In this document: in pieces, positions 34,401 through 40,400 of the stretch
Position numbering within the stretch: the first letter of the stretch is position 1
Layout of the letters: each line of letters begins with the position of its first letter
Assembly (NCBI GenBank): GCA_963580285.1
Contig: OY757011.1
Location: 121,427,846 to 121,491,845 of the forward strand
Direction of reading: 5' to 3'
Origin: Lucinisca nassula
Lineage: Eukaryota; Mollusca; Bivalvia; Lucinida; Lucinidae
DNA length: 64,000 bases
The notes under the pieces: generated by a model
What the model saw: the letters and a program-made list of their open reading frames with translations, nothing else
Told to the model about the DNA's origin: nothing
Database searches by the model: none
Position numbers and translations under genes: made by a program

Positions 34401-37400
34401 CTTTCTGCAAATAGTGTAGGCCCTGATGAGACACTGGGTTCTGCAGGGTCTCATCTGGGCCTGCACTGTTTACCAAGGTCCTGTTTTGGGGTTTCGTGTA
34501 AAAAATGGGTTAACCTATTAATTCTTTGTACAACTAGACCCTAATGTTTTGATACCCTCTTGTAGAAATAAGTACCTTCTGCTAGTGTTGACAGGACTAC
34601 TACAATCCATCCTGAGATCCCAGCTCTTTAGGGTACAGTCATCACCACCTTCAAAAATAAACAAGATCATAAAATGAAGAAAATTGTCTCCCTTGCATGA
34701 AAATCAGAAACCAGAGGACCATTGGTCCTGAATCGCTCACCTGACTTTTCTGAGGAAGTCCTCAAAGACTTTAATATGTGATCTTTGGCCAAGAGGGACC
34801 GAAGGTCTGTGTAACTGGGTGGGGATCTCAACTGTTTCCGAGATATTAAGCATTCAATGCAATAAAGGGAGTTGGCCCCCAGCCCCCCCCCCCCCCCCCC
34901 CCCCCCACTGGAACCGTAGGTCCAACGGTCCATTACACTGAATGCGACAAGAATATATATGGTTTATGGGTGGGGATCTTAACCGTTTCCGAGATATTAA
35001 GCATTTTGTGGAAAAAAGGGGGTTAGGCATGCCCCCCTCCCTCACCCAGGGACCCCCCGGGTCCAAAGGTCCATGTCACTGAATGCGCCTTATCATAAGG
35101 AACAAGAATATATATGGTTTGTGGGTGGGGATCTTAACCTTTTCCGAGATATTAAGCATTTTGAGCAAAAAAGGGGGAGGGGCATGCCCCCCCCCCCCCC
35201 CCCGGACCCCTGGTACCCCAGGGTCCAAAGGTCCATGTCACTGAATGCGCCTCATCATAAAGAACAAGAGTATATATGGTTTATGGGTGGGGATCTTAAC
35301 CGTTTCCGAGATATTAAGCATTTAATGCAAAAAAGGGGGTGGGGCATGCCCCCCTGGGACCCCCGGGTCCAAAGGTTCATGTCACTTAATGCGCCTTATG
35401 ATCAGGAACAAGAATATATATGGTTCATGGATAGAGATCTTAACCGTTTCCGAGATATTAAGCATTTTGTGCAAAAAAAAGGGGTGGGGCATGCCCCCCC
35501 CCCCCCCCCGGACCCCTTGTACCCTAGGTCCAAAAGTCCATGTCACTGAATGGGCCTCATCATAAGGAACAAGAGTATATATGGTTTATGGGTCGGGATC
35601 TTAACCGTTTCCGAGATATTAAGCATTTTGTGCAAAATAGGGGTGGGGCATGCCCCCCCCCGGGAACCCCGGTACCCAAAGGTCCATGTCACTGAATGCA
35701 CCTTATCATAAGGAACAAGAATATATATGGTTTATGGGTCGGGATCTTAGCTGTTTTGGAGATATTAAGCATTTTGTGCCAAAAAGGGGGTGGGGCATGC
35801 CCCCCCGGGGGGGGCCCAGGGTTCCAAAATCCACGTCACTAAATGCGCCTCATCATAAGGAATAAGAATATATATGGTTTAGTGGCATTATTTGTAACAG
35901 TTTGCAAGATATCAGACATTTCTACTTTTTCCCATACAAATGCCCATGTTACCAAATTTAACCTTGGCGTAAAATAGGTCAAGGTCATCCCAGGGCCACC
36001 ATTTATGCAATTTATGATGGGCCCATGTCCCAGGTGCTACATGCCAAGTTTCATGCAAATCGGCCCAGTGGTTCCGGAGGAGAAGATTTTCGAAGGGTTT
36101 TTACCATATATGGGCATGGCGGCCATCTTGGTCATGTGACCTAGACCAAAAATGCAAACTTTCGTTCCCCCACCCCATGGAGCCTCCACATGAAATTTGA
36201 CTACAATCGGCCCAGCGGTTCCGGAGGAGAAGACGTTTGAAAATGTGAACACACACACACAGAATTTTTGCCTGGCCATACTATCAGCTCACCAATGAGC
36301 CTTCGGCTCAGGTGAGCTAAAAAGCAATACAAAGGGCCAACACTAAGTGCATGTTGAGAAATCTTTTGCCCACCAAATTTCATCTAAAATACCTTAGTCA
36401 CGCTGACCTTGCCGTATTATATCTACTAAAAATAATTTAGACGTGCCGAAGCACCATATAGGCTTCTGCATTCTCCGTTCATCTCGTAACAATGCCGGCT
36501 TTGTACATAAGCGGCTTTAGCTGGTGAAACAGAAATTGAGAAGTTCAAACCTCGATAACATCAATATTTCTGAACATAACCCTAAAATGTGAGTATGCTT
36601 TTTCTTAATTAAATCAAAACAAACATTTTGGTACCAAAATATCTTGACTTTGTTACAATTTTGGGTGTAGACTCTCTTTTTTTTCTCCAGCTTTCCTGAA
36701 GAACCGAACCTTACGTGCAGCCAATTACAAACATGTGATAGTATACAGCTATTTCATACCTTTTTGGGCGACAGTCAAAACTATCAGCCCCGAGGTGCTG
36801 TGGAGCACCTGATGAACTATCACCCGAGGCCGAATCGCCCAAAAAGGTTTGAAATAGTTGTTTTATTACCCAACTCGTATAAAGAGTTATTTTGATCACA
36901 ATAAGCAATTACTACTTGTCAATGCCTGGTTACCGCTTTGCCAACAACTTTTAAATATAGCGCTTCACGTGATGAAGACCAGCGAGTCAAGGGAGGTAAC
37001 CTATACAATCGCGTGAAAGAAGGGTCGTTCAACAAGTTGCTAGGTGATCACGTGACCATGAGATAGTTAAAACTTTCTGCACCGGGCAATAGTTCAGTGC
37101 TCTGTGTGATAGTTCTCTGAAAACCGGTTCAATCCGATTTCATGCGAAAAGGTGTTAGATAGTCGAAAATGCTTAATAACTTCTTATATAGTAGGTTGGG
37201 TAATAATTGAAATTATCCCAGGGTGATAGTAAATCATCGCAGGGTGATATCACCGTCAGGCCTATGGGAAAGTCACACGAGGTATAATAAAGTGCATTCT
37301 TTTATTTCTCCAAAATGGTCACTTTTCTGATGAAAATTTGTTATATTTTTCTTACTTATACACCAACATAGATTCTGGGTGCTCGTTAAAACCGCCTCAT

Positions 37401-40400
37401 TGAGACAGTTCTAACAAGTTCCCACAATCTTTGTCTTGGAGCAGAAATAAGCAAAATCCTATATTCCCCTACAAACCCCATGTTTCTCTGTATAAAGTGG
37501 GATTTACAGGGGTGTTCATTTTACAGACTTGTTAACAAGATGAACATTATTACTATCAGAATGAGACAAAACTTTACACTTCATACAAACCAGTAAATAC
37601 TATATGTGGATCCCAATAATTAAATGCTGTTATCCAAGCCTCATAGTCATGTGCCTTCCAGGTACAAACTTTCTCCAGCTGTGAGGAACCAACTTTGTAC
37701 ACAGAAACACATCCAGCGGAGTCAGAGGCCGATATACAAGGGTCTAATCTGAAAATTTAAAATATAACAGTCTCAATAATTTAAACTTCAAGTGGCAGGC
37801 TTTTTTGTTTTACCCTTAAGATGCCGAGCAAACTACATCTGAAAATGTCATCTGCTTATGTCATCTGCTGAATCGTCTTGCAAACTTTTAAAAAATATTT
37901 TTGCACACAGGCAAACAGGGTGGACCCTGATCAGACTGCTCCTAGAGGAGCAGTCTGATCTAGTCCACACTGTTAGCAACAATGACTTTTAAAGTAACTG
38001 GCAGACGATAAAGCAGATGACAACTGTCATGATTGGCATTTTATGGGTTAAGGTTTTAAATACACAAGAATCTCTTTACAACACTATTGTTGGAGTCCAA
38101 TGGAGAAACCATGCCAGTTGAACTATACGAGAGATAAAACTATTGATTATATAAAAAAATTCAATATTATCTTTGGAACCCATTTTCAAACTGTGTTATA
38201 TCCAAAATCGTGTCATAAATTAACAGTGTTATAGTGAGGTTGTCACTTGTGGCATAATTATGCTTACAGGCATATTGGATATGTTTGTGACTTCAAACCC
38301 ATTTTGAATTATTTATTTGCTTCTAAGCAGTAAATGACAACTGCCCTTCTTGAAGTGAGAATGACTTTAGAAACTCTTTCGTGATCAATCCCCAGAATGT
38401 TGCTCAACCCAGTGGAGACCAAACCCGTGACCTCCTAGTCCCAAGTCAGGCATGTATCAGACTAAGCCACTGGGATTGGAATGTGTGGTCGTAAAAAGTC
38501 TCCCTGCCTGTCATCAAAATGAAAATTATATTTTCCAATCCTTTGGGATCATGGATCCATTTTATTGCAAATTTTGAAACTACTTGCAGGTCATATGGAT
38601 AAAGCTTATTGGCAAAAACTAGCTAGTCTAGCACAGAAGAACTTGTACAGCCACAATTTTCAGTTATGTGGTGTATTCCTGGCTTCCAAAGGATAAAATT
38701 TGTATTGAAGTATTGAGTGTTTTGAATTATCAGAGTTTGAATTATCAAGCTTCTATTGCAAGTAAGCCACCTGACATAATTTTCTGCCGTGTTTTGAAAG
38801 GGAGACAAGTTTCATGACATCACTTTTTGCGGATCCGTCTTTAATCCTTAAGATGCATATCACAACAATTGTCATCTGCTATTTATATGTTGTCTGCTGG
38901 TCACTTTAAAAGTCAATGTTGCAAACATTGTGGACCCAGATCAGACTGCTCCTGTAGGAGCAGTCTGATCAGGATCCACATAGTTTGTATGTACTATGCA
39001 AAACTGTTTGAAATGTTTGCAAGAAGATGCAGCGGACAACATAAACATCGGAAGGGTTATAAATAGTGTTTCATCTATTTAAAACATGATATACCGGTAA
39101 TTAACAATGTCATAAAGAGGTTAACCCTTGTCCTGCTGAACCGGCCCCGATAGCTCAGTTGGTAGAGTGTCCGCTCCGGGGAACGGGAGGTCTCGGGTTC
39201 GATCCCGGGCCGCGACATACCAAAGTCGTTAAAAATGGTACTAGCTGCTCCTCGCTTGGCACTCAGATTTACGGGGTAGAGCTAGGACTGGTCGATCCAG
39301 TGTCAGGATAATGTGACTGGGTGTGGTATCATGTAATGTGTCTGGGACATGATACTTCAGTGAGGCAGCACTATAAACGTGAGCATTGAGCTCCCTGTCG
39401 CAACCAGACACCGTCGTGATATGACTGAAAAATTGTTGAAAGCGACGTTAAACCCGAATTCACACACACACTTGTCCTGCTGAATATCTAAATATGCCAC
39501 ACCCACTACCGATTATCAACCAATCAGATTACTTGATGCAAATTATTGCAACAAATTCATAAACTGGATGGCAAACAATGAAGATCCTGATCAGATGGCT
39601 TCGTCAGAAGCCATCTGATCTGGATCTACATTGTTTCAAAGATAAGGCATATCCGGGATTAGCAGGACAAGGGTTAATCTGCATTAAAGTTCACCTACTT
39701 TGTCTGGAGTACATTGTTCCAGTCGAGTGACAGCCCCAAACACTCATCACACAGCTGGGTTTCTGTAACTGATGTCACCTGTTTACTGTCTACATCTATA
39801 CAGTAAAGCTGTAACTGCCCTACAGAGTTGACAAGCCCAAAAGTTGGCCTCTCATTAACTACAGTTCTACACCATTTAATGTCCAACACTCCTGGCATAT
39901 CTTTCTCCCAGATCTTCTCCAGTTTCAAGACCTGGCCATGGTTTTGTAGTCTAAACAGGTATAAGCGGCCAACCCTGACTTGTTTCCCAGAGGACTGTCC
40001 TTCCTGAAGGAAAGTAAAAGAGACTTGTCATAGCTCCATTTAAAGAGGGTAATGAGGAACAAGAGCACCACAAGCGTGAGCCGTGATCGTCTGTTTTTTC
40101 GTATGTCACAAAGGAAAATAAATCAATCAAATTGCATGATAGAGTCATGGAACATGGTCAGAATGTATCTCTTTAATGATACAGATGTGTGTCAAGTTTC
40201 ATAAGGCTGGGCTAAACACTTTTGGAAATACGGAGAAGGTTTAAGTTTTTGTTAAATTTTCAAAAAATCATAGGTCAAACTTCAAAGGTCAATGGTCAAG
40301 GTGACAGGTCAAAAAGTTTGATATCAATGGAAAGGTCTTGCCCCCAAGGAACAAACATTTTGAAAGCTGTATTGTTTGTGATACAAAACTGAGACCAAAA

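Noticed and set aside
34667..35549. Open frames of 70-158 codons at 34667-35549
   Set aside because: They are translations of the ~120-bp tandem unit and poly-C/poly-G tracts; the same peptide recurs with the repeat period.
36037..36383. Minus-strand frames of 60-80 codons at 36.0-36.4 kb
   Set aside because: They lie inside the 3' part of the HINE-like element and match the same repeat elsewhere (3300-3500, 22500-22700).
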